From Diphasiastrum complanatum (taxonomy: Eukaryota; Streptophyta; Lycopodiopsida; Lycopodiales; Lycopodiaceae), in NCBI GenBank assembly GCA_029204225.1, contig CM055097.1, positions 52,570,592 through 52,634,591 on the forward strand: 64,000 nucleotides of DNA, in the 5' to 3' direction. Positions within the stretch are counted from its first letter, which is position 1. Each line of letters begins with the position of its first letter. Of this stretch, positions 22,058 through 32,230 are shown in pieces. A program made the position numbers and the translations under genes. Below the pieces are notes generated by a model. The model was not told the DNA's origin and ran no database searches. It was given only the letters and a program-made list of their open reading frames with translations.

Positions 22058-25000
22058 CTCCCTCTTCAACTAGTTTTAGCATAGATTTAGAAAGTACACC
22101 AAGACTTGTTCTATGCTTGAAAAATAAGTCCTTTCCCAATGCTTTGGTAAAGATATCAGCCACACATTCCTTTGATGGGACATGTTCAAGCTTGATCTCT
22201 TTTGCCAACACTTGTTCTCTCACAAAATGGTAAGCCACCTCGATATGTTTGCTCCTTGCATGGAAAACCGGATTGCTTGCTAGACTTTGGGCTGAAAGGT
22301 TGTCACAAAAGATGATTGGACTCTCTGAAAAATCCAGCAAATGAAGCTCCATAATCATCCTCTTGATCCACACCATCTCCTTTGTGCATGATGTCAAAGC
22401 TTTGTACTCGGCCTCACTAGAAGAAAGTGATATAGTTGTTTGTTTCTTCGACATCCATGAGATAGCTCCATCACCTATGAAAATAGCATGTGCATTTATG
22501 GATTTTCTATCCATAAGGTCTCCTGCAAAATCTGAATCTGAAAAACCAAATAAGTTAGGTGATGAGCCTCTATAAACAATGCCAAAATCTTTTGTTCCCG
22601 AGATGTATCTCAAGATCCTCTTTCCTAGTTTCCAATGTTCTATGCTAGGATCTTGCATGAATTGGCTTAATCTACCAACACAATAAGATAAATCAGGTCT
22701 TGTGATGGTTAGATATATAAGAGAACCTATTAGCTTCCTATAGAGAGTAATGTCCTCGAAGGATCTTTCATTACCTCTTATAGTTAGCTTTACATGTGAT
22801 TCCATAGGTGTATCAATAGGATTTGCATCTACCATATGAAATCTATTGAGAATAGAAATAGCATACTTCTCTTGTGAAATAAAAGTGATTTGAGAAGTTC
22901 TAATTACTTCTATTCCTAAGATATAGCTCAAAAGACCAAGATCATGCACTTCAAATTCCTTTTTTAGTGCTTTCTTGATATCTTCTATATCTTCCTTGTT
23001 CCCTCCACTTAAAATAATGTCATCCACATAAATTAGAAGGATTGTAACATCATTAGCACTAATTCTAAAGTAAAGTGAATGATCATACTCACTCATAGTG
23101 AAGTTTTGAGAAAGTAGAAAAGAGTTAAGCCTAGCATACCAACTCCTTGGTGCTTGCTTAAGACCATACAAACTTTTTTGTAGAAAACACACATGATTAG
23201 GCTTGCTATGAGAAACATAGCTCTCGGGTTGCTCCATGTAGACTTCCTCTTCAAGATCACCATTCAAGAAAGCATTAGAAATGTCTAATTGCCAAAGATC
23301 CCATCCATAAAGAGTTGCAAGGGAAATGATTACTCTTATGCTCACCATCTTTGCCACGGGTGCAAAGGTTTCCTCATAGTCAATGCCATGCTCTTGAGCA
23401 TAACCTTTAGCCACCAACCTTGCCTTCAACTTGTTGATAGATCCATCTTGATTTGTCTTTACCTTGAAGATCCATTTGCATCCAATTGCACTTTTGCCCT
23501 TTGGAAGCTCCACCAATCTCCATGTGTTGTTCTTCATAAGTGCTTCAAACTCAAGATCCATTGCTTGGATCCATTCCTCTTTTTGCCTTGCTTCATCTAC
23601 ACATGAAGGTACATCAAAAGAAGTTAGGAAAGCATAGTTGGATCCATCCACCACTTGCTTACCTTTGTCATCATAAGTGAGCCTTGAGGGTTTCACTTTA
23701 TGCCTTGGAGTTCTCCTTGGAATTTGACTTGAAGAGGCTTCTTCAACATCCACATCCAATGTGTCATCAACTCCATTGTCATCAAGCACATTAGTTGCAA
23801 CAACACCATCATCACTTGAAACAACTTTTGGAATGTTACTTTCATCAAAAATGACATCCCTACTTGTGAACACTTTCTTGATTGAAGGAACATAAATCCT
23901 ATATGCTTTGCTTACTTCACTATAACCAACAAAAATGCCCTTTCTTGAAGATGGATCCTCCTTAGTTCTATCATCAAGAGTAATGTTGAAGTAGCAAATG
24001 CATCCAAAAGTTCTTAGAAACTTGACATTAGGCTTCATACCAAACAAAGCTTCAAAAGGGGTTTTTCCTTCCAATACAACACTTGGCCATCTATTGCATA
24101 GGAAATTTGCACACAACAAAGCATCACTCCAAAAAGGTTTAGGAAGATTAGCATTCAATCTCATTGCCTTTGCACTCTCACACAAGGTTCTATTCTTCCT
24201 CTCGGCCACTCCATTTTGTTGTGGTGTTCTTGGACATGTGTACTCCCTCTTGATCCCATGCTCATCGCAAAAGGCTTTGAATTTGTTAGAAATGTATTCA
24301 CCACCATTGTCGCTCCTCAAGCATTTGATTTTGGTTGTAAATTGAGTCTCAATAGCAACTTTGAACTTAACAAACACATCAAACACCTCATCCTTGCTCT
24401 TTAGTAGATAAACCCAACAAAATCTACTAAAATCATCAATGAAAGTTACATACATCTTAGCACCTCCATTGCTAATTGTAGTAACACCATGAATATCCGA
24501 ATGCAAGAGAGAAAAAGGCATCTTAGATCTAGATATAGATCTAGTATATGGCAATCTATGTGATTTAGACAAAGCACATTCTTCACAAACATGATTCAAG
24601 CAAGTAAGAGACTTGGGAAGTCCCCTTACTACCTCCTTTTTGGCTATTACCTCCAAGGCCTTGTAGTTGAGATGTCCCATCCTTTTATGCCATACCTCTT
24701 GAATTGACATTTGTTCATTTGCCATGCATCCAACTTGGTTAGCAACAACACATGCATCAAGCTTGAACAATTTCCCTTGCCTTTTCCCTTTTGCAATGAT
24801 ACTACACCCCTTTTTGATCAAGCAAGCATCACCATCAAACTCAACTTTGAATCCTTTGTCAAGCATTTGGCTTACACTAAGTAAGTTCTTGGTAATGGAT
24901 GGAATGAGCAAAACATCTTTCAATTCTATATTCCTATTTGTAGAAAGTGAAATAGGAATTGTGCCAATCCCCTTGATTGTACACTCACCATCATTTGCGG

Positions 25001-26003
25001 TATAGATTACCTTCCTATCACCATCAAATGCCATTAAAGATGAAAAATACTCTTTATGATATGTCATATGAGAAGTGGCTCCACTATCAATCCACCAAGA
25101 ATCAATGTCTCCATGATTAGCCAACAAGCAAGATGACATAACAAAAGCATCATTTGAAAGAAGCTCATCCCCACCCTCATCAATAGTTAGATTGGTTTGC
25201 TTTTCCCCTTGATCCCTCTTTTTCTTGAAACAATCACTAGCAAAATGCCCTTTGACTCCACAATAGAAACATTTTAGCTTAGATCTATCCTTCTTTTTGC
25301 CAAAAGTAGAGTGCTCACCTTGGTCTTGCCCTTTAGACCAATTGCTTTTACCTTTGCCCTTGAACTTGCCTTTAGAGAACATTGCCTCCTCTTCTCCTCC
25401 TTGAGATGTAGAAGATGCTCCCACTCTTGCTTGCAACCTGAATTCTTCAGCCAACAAGACCTCTTGCAAGTCTCCAACACTTGGTAAACATTTTTGGATA
25501 GCATAACTTTGAACAAGATTAGCATGATCATCCAACAAGCCATTGAGAATCACTTGAACAAGCTCCTCATTATTTATGCCATCATTAATGCATGCTAACT
25601 CATCATTCAATGCTTTAACTCTCAAAACAAAAGCATGTCCACTCTCACTCTTCTTTTGCATACAAGAAAAGATTTGCCTTCTTAAAGTCAACACTCTAGA
25701 AGTAGACTTGGATTCATAAACCTTCTTCAAGGCTTCCCAAGCTTCACTAGATGATGTGCACTTACCAACCTCTTTGATAAGCTCATTTGTCACATTCATC
25801 TTGATCATGTGAAGGGCTTTCTTTGCCCTCTTGTCATACCTCAATTGTTCTTGAGGTGCCAAAGGTCTCTCCTCCACACCTACAACAATATCCATCAACT
25901 CATTCATCTCAAGCAAAGACTCCATCCTTACTTTCCAAGTAGAATAGTTGAGGGAGGTAAGCCTATCATTGCTTTCCAACATGTAGCCTCCATTTGTAGC
26001 CAT
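22053..26003 (-). CDS. Copia Gag-Pol polyprotein, intact, 1316 residues
   Basis: A full-length single-frame Ty1/copia polyprotein. Gag occupies residues 1-200, with one zinc knuckle CFYCGVKGHFASDC at 245-258. Protease active site WWIDSGATSH has Asp306. The integrase zinc region has His439, His444, Cys473 and Cys476, and the catalytic triad is Asp503, Asp565 and Glu601 (exactly 35 residues between the last two). Reverse transcriptase has QLDISNAFLNG (Asp907) and YVDD (992-995). RNase H has FSDSDFAGD (from 1154), SSSEAEY and FCDNLSA. Gag, PR, IN, RT, RH is the copia order. No stop, frameshift or missing catalytic residue was seen, so the protein is probably functional. It would assemble particles in the cytoplasm, copy the element RNA and integrate the DNA in the nucleus. 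Confidence 0.97.
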   Translation of the reverse strand: MATNGGYMLESNDRLTSLNYSTWKVRMESLLEMNELMDIVVGVEERPLAPQEQLRYDKRAKKALHMIKMNVTNELIKEVGKCTSSSEAWEALKKVYESKSTSRVLTLRRQIFSCMQKKSESGHAFVLRVKALNDELACINDGINNEELVQVILNGLLDDHANLVQSYAIQKCLPSVGDLQEVLLAEEFRLQARVGASSTSQGGEEEAMFSKGKFKGKGKSNWSKGQDQGEHSTFGKKKDRSKLKCFYCGVKGHFASDCFKKKRDQGEKQTNLTIDEGGDELLSNDAFVMSSCLLANHGDIDSWWIDSGATSHMTYHKEYFSSLMAFDGDRKVIYTANDGECTIKGIGTIPISLSTNRNIELKDVLLIPSITKNLLSVSQMLDKGFKVEFDGDACLIKKGCSIIAKGKRQGKLFKLDACVVANQVGCMANEQMSIQEVWHKRMGHLNYKALEVIAKKEVVRGLPKSLTCLNHVCEECALSKSHRLPYTRSISRSKMPFSLLHSDIHGVTTISNGGAKMYVTFIDDFSRFCWVYLLKSKDEVFDVFVKFKVAIETQFTTKIKCLRSDNGGEYISNKFKAFCDEHGIKREYTCPRTPQQNGVAERKNRTLCESAKAMRLNANLPKPFWSDALLCANFLCNRWPSVVLEGKTPFEALFGMKPNVKFLRTFGCICYFNITLDDRTKEDPSSRKGIFVGYSEVSKAYRIYVPSIKKVFTSRDVIFDESNIPKVVSSDDGVVATNVLDDNGVDDTLDVDVEEASSSQIPRRTPRHKVKPSRLTYDDKGKQVVDGSNYAFLTSFDVPSCVDEARQKEEWIQAMDLEFEALMKNNTWRLVELPKGKSAIGCKWIFKVKTNQDGSINKLKARLVAKGYAQEHGIDYEETFAPVAKMVSIRVIISLATLYGWDLWQLDISNAFLNGDLEEEVYMEQPESYVSHSKPNHVCFLQKSLYGLKQAPRSWYARLNSFLLSQNFTMSEYDHSLYFRISANDVTILLIYVDDIILSGGNKEDIEDIKKALKKEFEVHDLGLLSYILGIEVIRTSQITFISQEKYAISILNRFHMVDANPIDTPMESHVKLTIRGNERSFEDITLYRKLIGSLIYLTITRPDLSYCVGRLSQFMQDPSIEHWKLGKRILRYISGTKDFGIVYRGSSPNLFGFSDSDFAGDLMDRKSINAHAIFIGDGAISWMSKKQTTISLSSSEAEYKALTSCTKEMVWIKRMIMELHLLDFSESPIIFCDNLSAQSLASNPVFHARSKHIEVAYHFVREQVLAKEIKLEHVPSKECVADIFTKALGKDLFFKHRTSLGVLSKSMLKLVEEGV

Positions 26004-26591
26004 GTTGCAATGATTGATCTCTGATCTTTGACCTGTTCCAATGCACTAAGCACTCTCTTGAATCAACAAATGAAACACAAGAAGAAATCACAAAGATTTG
26101 GAACCTAAAACCTTACTTTTTCCTCACTTTTTCCTCAATTTTAGCCACTAGTTTTATGATTTCTTGATCAAACCAAGACCAAACCTCAATATACTTGCTT
26201 TTCCCTCACTCCTAAGATTGAAATACACTCTTGAATCATTCAGCAAACTGAAAATCAGAGGGTTACATCAATTTTGAAGTTTTTGACATGAAGAAGCAAG
26301 AAATTGAATCAAAAAACTATATGCTAGAATGGAAAACTAATAGGATCTTGTTGGATCTTGCATCTCCCTCTTTCCAAAACAAATTTTGTCTCCTTATTCT
26401 GATAAGTACAGAGGGAATTCGCCCTACTTCAATTGAAATGCATACAAATGATGTTTTGATCACAAAGATCCAATTTCTACACATAAATCAACAAGATTTT
26501 TAGCTAGAAACTTGATTGGAATGCTACAAAAGCAAACTCGCCCACAAATCTCTTCTAAATCTGGCAAAACCTGCACATTTGGCCGCCTAAT

Positions 26592-26603
26592 GCTCTGATA
26601 CCA
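26592..26603 (-). other. tRNA-iMet primer-binding site of element A
   Basis: TGGTATCAGAGC on the minus strand directly follows the 5' LTR. It is complementary to the 3' end of plant initiator tRNA-Met, the usual copia primer for minus-strand DNA synthesis. An untranslated leader of about 590 bases follows before the polyprotein ATG at 26003. Confidence 0.95.
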
Positions 26604-27256
26604 TGTGAAAAACTCAGATCCAAAAGATGCTAAAGTTTCATAAAGATCTTGGCCATGGAAGTTATGCACATCTAGATTGAAAAAATGATAGAAATTGTGA
26701 TGTTAAGCATACTAAACATCAACTAAACATCAAAATCTGATCATAAGCTTCCACAAACAGAAACTTGCTGTCCCTGTCCGTACTTCAGAGCCTACAACCT
26801 GCATTTCACACGTGTGAAGCCATAGCAACAAAGAAATCACAATTCTAGTGGCTAGAATGCAAGATATGAACAAAAAAGTGAGAGAGAAGAAGATGGATCT
26901 TCAAAGAGCATAACATTCATTCAATAGAATGAAAATGAGATGTGTACATACTCGTGGAGATGGCTATTTATAGCAGCCATAGTGCCTCTTGGCCACTTGT
27001 CTTATGATAGGCTAAAATTGGGGTCCAATAGGATTCACCCATCTACCTAGAAATTTGGTCAAATAGGAATGCACCAAATTATGAGCCAATAGAAGAGCTC
27101 CACACTCGACCTCCTCTAATTAATGTGACCTCAAAAGTAGTGTACACATACTTTGGGCCTCTACATACATGTATGAACCTATCTCTAACTTTTATTTGGC
27201 CATAGGCCTACAAAATCTCAAGTTAGGAAAATACTACTAGTTGACAATTTTTCACA
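26604..27256 (-). repeat. 5' LTR of copia element A
   Basis: 653 bp, TG..CA bounded, with short inverted ends (TGTGAAAAA/TTTTTCACA). It should carry the element's promoter. In the transcription sense a TATA-like TATAAATAGC lies at about 26971-26962. A perfect 15-bp palindrome TTTCACACGTGTGAA (26804-26818) contains a CACGTG G-box core. No difference from the 3' LTR was found. Confidence 0.95.
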
Positions 27257-27261
27257 CAAGG

Positions 27262-28009
27262 TGGTGGTGGACATAAATCCAACCCCATGATGGTATCTAG
27301 CAAGTAAATTAACTAATCTATTTTACCAACTTTCACGTACATGACCATAGCTCATCACTAGCACATTTTGCTTGCACTAGCATGCTTGCCTAGTCTTCAT
27401 GAAGCACATTGCCTTGGACGTAAGCGCTTATCTTTTTGTGGCATCTAGGAAAAACATTGTGTCATCAACATGCAAGACCAATTGGATAGTAAGCAATAGG
27501 AGCATTATGGCTCATAAACGACCTTATGTAAGGATGATCTTTGTCGATTTCACATGTATTTAATGTCCACATTGCTCAAACGCTTTGATCGATGTATGAC
27601 GAACCATAATATCAGCTCCATCCTACAAAGTTTGCGAAAGAGCGCGAGTCTGGGCAAATTTGCAAAAAGTATGAATTTCTTATAACTTGTGCCTATCTAT
27701 AGGAGTCTGTCTAACTCCCCTATTGTTAATTTTAGAAGCTAGTCCTATCAATGCCAAATCATCTATGTTTGCACTATGCACAGTTTGTTTCTCGATTGGC
27801 TGCCAAACTTGAGAGATTTTCTAATAAAAAACTCTCGTTGTTTACTAAAAATGGTACTTTGGTCAAAAATCGACCCTAACAATCATTTCAGGACATTTAG
27901 GGGGGTATTTTTACAAGGGAAAAAAAGGGAAGAATCAAGGTAGGTTGGGATTTTGTACATGGGTGAGGGTAGTTTGTACAAGGCGGGATTTTCATATACA
28001 GAGGTCTGT
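27262..28009. other. Unrecognised stretch right of element A
   Basis: This continues the pre-insertion sequence left of 21400 (the target was CAAGG followed by TGGTGGTGG). No coding region is supportable. The last 130 bases (27890-28000) are G-rich with short GGGATTTT/GTACAAGG repeats and lead into the CTAA-rich tract. Confidence 0.45.
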
Positions 28010-28775
28010 TGGCACCGTGTTTATCCTACCTAACCTTACCAATTCCTATCTATCCTACCGTCTAAGTAATCTATCCTGAATTTATGGCTAACTATGCTAA
28101 GGGGCGACAATCTAGTCTAATCGGGTCACTGAGCCTAATTTTTCTAAGACTTCTAACTTAAACTATCTGCTTAATCTAAACTTTCCTAATCTAACCTATA
28201 GTACTGGCTAACCTATCCATGTATCTAATCTAACTAAATATCTAATCTACCTAACTATCTATTCTTAGCTTAATTATCTAATCTATGGGTCGTGGTCAAT
28301 AGTTGCTCTAATTTATGGATCACAGTTAGTTATTCTATGGCTAAATAATCCTAAGTCTTCTCTAACTGATCTAAATAATCCTAAGTCTACTCTAATTGAT
28401 TTTAATGTTCTAACTAGTCTAAAACCTATCTGACTAATTATGTTTATTTAATTGGCTACGGGGTTCAAATCGGCTAATCGAATACTAGCTCACCTGGCCT
28501 AGCTAATTATCAAACTAATCTATCTAAACCTAAATTATCTGGCTTACAACTAGCTTATCTAAGTAGATCTAATCCGGCTTAACTATCCTATTTTAAGGGT
28601 CATCTATTCTAGATCTAATCGGGTCAATCTAACTTCTAACGATCTAGATCTAAACTATCATTAACGACTAACTAACCTATGCTATCGTCTATTCTAATCG
28701 ACAACTATTTTTCTAACCTACCTAGATAAACTAAATCGGAATTAACTAACTATGCCTACCTAGGTTATCTAATGG
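28010..28775. repeat. CTAA-rich degenerate tract
   Basis: About 770 bp dominated by CTAA, TCTAAT and CTAACTA words in irregular spacing, with G strongly depleted on the plus strand. It is not a clean tandem array and no fixed period is visible. It lies immediately downstream (minus sense) of the gypsy integrase C-terminus, so it is probably that element's 3' untranslated region and/or LTR. A telomere-like origin is less likely because the canonical CCCTAAA heptamer does not recur. Confidence 0.6.
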
Positions 28776-28789
28776 AGTGTTGATGGCTC

Positions 28790-30192
28790 ATCGTGAGCAG
28801 ATGAGGATGATGAGGATGGCGCTTTAGGCACATCCCTGAGTAGCGACACAACTTGTTGTCGTTAACGGGTGTGTCAAATAGTTTGCCTTGTAGGTCGATG
28901 AGAATGACTGTGCCATTAGACCGGATCTCTACTACCTTGTATGGTCCTTCTCCTCGAGACTTAAGCTTGTCTTTATGTGCCTTGGCATTATATAACAGGG
29001 CTAATTCTCCCTTAATGAAATCTTTGGCCTTGATATTGTGATCGTGCCAAACTTTCCTTCGTTGTTTCTCTGATCTGTCCGGTCATGCATGGTCTATTTA
29101 CCAGATACAATAGGGCTTGGTGATCTACGAAGAAGACAAATGGGGTGGCTAGCAAATAATCACAGAATTTCTTCACAATGTGTACCATGGCTAGCGCTTC
29201 TCGATCGGTGGTCGTGTAGTAAATCTCTGTGGGAATCAACTTCCTAATGGCGAAATAAATCAAATAACCCTTCTTGTACTCCCCAAGCTATGTCAGAACA
29301 CTCTTGATGGCTTATTTGGAAGCATCTGTATGGACATGGAATTCTATGGTCTAGATAGGGGGTCGAAGGATTGGTACAGTGGCTTTAGCTATCCATTCTA
29401 GTTGGATAGTCATTTGGTATATCAGACGGGCCAGCTTAGCAAAATTCAAGTCAAATCTATGATAATAGTTGCAATGCCCCATAAAGATGTATACTTTATG
29501 TATTGTTCGTGGTTCTGGGAAAGCAAGTATTATGCGGATCTTGTCAACATCGATAGCAATACCATGCCTCAAAACTACGTGGCCTAGCACTATGTCATGC
29601 ATGACCAGAAATTGGCATTTGATTGGGTCAAATAGTTGACATTGGATTAATACTTTTTCTAAGCAAGCTAGATGTTGGGCTCTAGAGGAGTGGACACACA
29701 AGTCATCCATGAAAATTTTGAGAAATTTCTATAGAAATCCTTAAAGGTATAGCTCATCACTCGTTGGAAGGTGTTGGGAGTGTTGCATAATCCAAATAGC
29801 ATCACTCTGTAGGCGTACGTTCTCCACCCAGTGGAGAATGCAGTTTTGTGCTGATCTTTTGGGGCAATTTGCACTTGGTTATAACCACTAAACCCATCTA
29901 AAAAGCTATAGGCTTCTACTCCGATTATTCTCTTTGACACATTTTCCATGAAAGGTAGGAGAAAATGGTCCTTGCTGGTTACTGAGTTTAGCTTCTTGTA
30001 GTCCACACAGATTCTAAGTTTTTCATTTTTCTTAGGTACTACCACGATAGATGATACCCAATCTGTGTGTTGCATCTCGTAGATGAATCCTACATCAAGA
30101 AGCTTTTTCAATTCTTCTTGGATTAGCTGGGCATAATGCGGATTAGACCGATACAACAGCCTACTAACAGTGGGTTTCTTAGGTACTACCAC
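28790..30192 (-). pseudogene. Ty3/gypsy pol remnant, integrase core deleted
   Basis: Minus strand in order: RT (30192-29668) with WVSSIVVVPKKNEKLRICVDYKKLNSVT, SFLDGFSGYNQ, TAFSTGWRTYAYRVMLFGLCN and an MDDL box (about 29710); RT thumb/connection (29700-29351) with HVVLRHGIAIDVDK; RNase H (29263-29060) with KLIPTEIYYTTTDREALAMV and FVDHQALLYLVNRP. At about 29050 it jumps to an integrase C-terminal segment in another frame (KGELALLYNAKAHKDKLKSRG, then GPYKVVEI and NGTVILIDL, to about 28800). The integrase zinc domain and catalytic core are thus deleted. It is a different gypsy family from the one at 6256. Frameshifts and stops show it is dead. Confidence 0.85.
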
Positions 30193-30270
30193 GATAGGTG
30201 ATACTCAGTCTGTGTGTTCCATCTCGTAGATGAATCCTACAAGAAGCTTTTTCAATTCTTCTTGGATGTA
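30020..30270 (-). repeat. About 90-bp direct duplication in the gypsy RT
   Basis: The segment reading TCTTAGGTACTACCACGATA and onward (from about 30030) recurs from about 30177, about 148 bases later, with several substitutions and a small deletion. The duplicate extends to TTCAATTCTTCTTGGAT, so the RT segment with WVSSIVVVPKK is present twice. Beyond about 30270 similarity ends. Confidence 0.7.
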
Positions 30271-30879
30271 AATTGTATAGACCAAATTGACCAAGAATTA
30301 AAGGTTGTCCAATCTCCATTCTTTTTGTATGAAACATATTTTGAATATTAGAGCTTATTACTCTAACTAATGAAATGTGTGTGCAAGTATCATTACCTGG
30401 AGACAAGTAATGAAATTGTAGATCAATGCAAACAGTTTGATGTGCAGGTTTTAGAAATAGAATCTAATGATGAACCATTTTATGGTGTAACTCTTAATCT
30501 TTTCTTAAAGGTATGTGCAAGTACTAAGAAGAGTGCCTGAAGAATGAACTGAAGAAGCTTTTTAAAGCTTAAAAATGGTACCTGAAGAAGGCTTTTTCCA
30601 AAGTCTATAAAGAAGGCTCAATCGAGTCTATAAAAATTTGGAGAACCAAAGGACTGATCACCCTTTGTGTCACACTCCACTGATTGGGGATGGGCAACCC
30701 CTAGAAAAAAGGGCCTAGGAATTGATGAAAATTATGCAAGATAAGATGGACATATACGAAGCCTTTCCCTTGTTATGAAAAACACTTGGGGTGAATCCCA
30801 ATGTTGTAAACCAAGAAAATACAACTTGAAAGTGGCTAACATTACATGTTAAGCTACCTACCTCCTATGCTTATCAATA
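30271..30879. other. Unrecognised stretch between gypsy and copia remnants
   Basis: No supportable gene. Near the end (from about 30780) an ill-defined lead-in to the copia reverse transcriptase is seen. Short AAGAAG-type direct repeats occur at 30525-30600. Confidence 0.4.
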
Positions 30880-31392
30880 TGTATCAAAGGAAGGCAAGAC
30901 TGGTAGCACGAGGATTCACTCAGATCCCCAACGTTGACTACAGTGAGACTTTTAGTCCAGTAGTCAAACATTCATCGATCCGAGCCCTCCTATCATATGC
31001 TGCAGCTACCGACCTTGAGGTGCATCAACTCGATGTGCAAATAGCTTATCTGAATGGAGTTATACAAGAAAACATCTACATGATCCAGCCCAAAGGATAT
31101 GTTCTGGAAGGTATGAAGAATCATGTCTATAAACTCCATAAGACACTTTACAGCTTGAAACAGTCTACCAGAGGATCAACACATTCCTCATCGAACAAGG
31201 TTTCCAACAAAGCACTGCAACGTCTATTCCAAGTCGGTGCAGCAATCCTTTATTATCATCATCTTATACGTGGATGATACGTTGTTTTTCAACAACACTA
31301 CCAATTTGGTCAAGGATTCTAAACAGATGCTATTTTCTGAGTTTGACATGACTGATCTGGGTGAAGCTCACTTCTGTCTGGGCATTCAAATT
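30880..31392 (+). pseudogene. Copia RT (element H), first part
   Basis: Plus strand: [21 protein letters not shown], then [40 protein letters not shown] and LYSLKQ (to about 31170). After frameshifts the YVDD catalytic box (about 31270) and FDMTDLGEAHFCLGIQI follow. The frame is broken in the middle of a conserved stretch at 31392 by element B and resumes at 36603, so H predates B. Confidence 0.85.
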
Positions 31393-32217
31393 TGTGAAAA
31401 ATGCAAAAATAAGCTTGGTAGAGGCCAAAAATCTTGTATATAGATAAACACACATGTGTGGAGCCTGTTCCCACGTGTGAAAATAGTGTACTTGTCATGT
31501 ACCATAATCATATAGGTTGTACATATGATTTAATTCAAGTTCTAGTGGCTAAAAAGGCCAAAAACTAGCTTTCTAGACATATGACACATGGCAGCAATCT
31601 ATTGATTGCATGAGCCACATCCTTTGGTTAGGTGTCATATCCCATGTGTAGAGGACAGCTCACATGTGTGGAATAAGCTGAAGTAGGCAAATTTTGACTT
31701 CTAGAAGATTTCCAAATAGATCTCCATATAGAAGAAAAATGGACCAAAAGTGCTCAAAATAGAAGGTTTTGTCCAAGTGTCAGTTTTGCATGATGAATCA
31801 TCGTATGACAAAGCACCTTCACACATGTGGGATCATAGGGATGATCAGTACCATGAGCTCCCACTTATTGTATATATAGAGCCACATTTGGCCATAATCA
31901 ATATGAAACACCAAATCTTGGTTTTGGAGGCAATTTTGTGTAATTCTCTCTATTTGTCTATATTTGTTTTGAGGTTCTATCATAGTGTACTTGATTTTCA
32001 GGTTGGAGTCCGTAAACTGACAGGGTTTCACACGTGTGAAACCAGCAAGTACATTTATCTTCAATAAATGATTGTTCTTGTTTGGATTTTATGTCTAGAA
32101 TTGATCTAGATTGATCTTAATCTTATGTAGATTGATAGATCAAGTAAATCTAACATCCAATCCCTCTTGAGGATCAGATTAGGATCCACTCTTGGTCCTT
32201 TATGTACTTTTTGTACA
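31393..32217 (+). repeat. 5' LTR of element B
   Basis: 825 bp. It holds the composite palindrome pair at 31448-31484 (ACACATGTGTGG, GAGCCTGTT spacer, CCACGTGTGA) and a perfect TTTCACACGTGTGAAA at 32026-32041. A TATATATAGAG TATA-like motif lies at about 31870. Its last bases (TTTTTGTACA) differ from the other LTR (TTTTTTCACA). Confidence 0.9.
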
Positions 32218-32230
32218 TGGTATCAGAGCC
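32218..32230 (+). other. tRNA-iMet primer-binding site of element B
   Basis: TGGTATCAGAGCC immediately follows the left LTR. It is the same primer choice as element A. Confidence 0.92.

Larger units (their letters stand above)
21405..27256 (-). mobile_element. Complete young Ty1/copia retrotransposon (element A)
   Basis: A 5852-bp element in minus orientation. LTRs lie at 26604-27256 (5') and 21405-22057 (3'), both 653 bp, starting TGTGAAAAAC and ending TTTTTCACA on the plus strand. Read by eye from end to end they look identical. The 5-bp target duplication CAAGG flanks it at 21400-21404 and 27257-27261. The initiator tRNA-Met primer site TGGTATCAGAGC abuts the 5' LTR, and a GAAGAGGGAG polypurine tract abuts the 3' LTR. 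The single polyprotein is open throughout. All parts needed for autonomous retrotransposition are present. Identical LTRs imply very recent insertion, since LTRs are identical at the moment of insertion. Confidence 0.97.

Noticed and set aside
28010-28775. Interstitial telomere repeat
   Set aside because: The heptamer CCCTAAA (or TTTAGGG) is not repeated; CTAA words are irregular and the tract sits at a gypsy element end.
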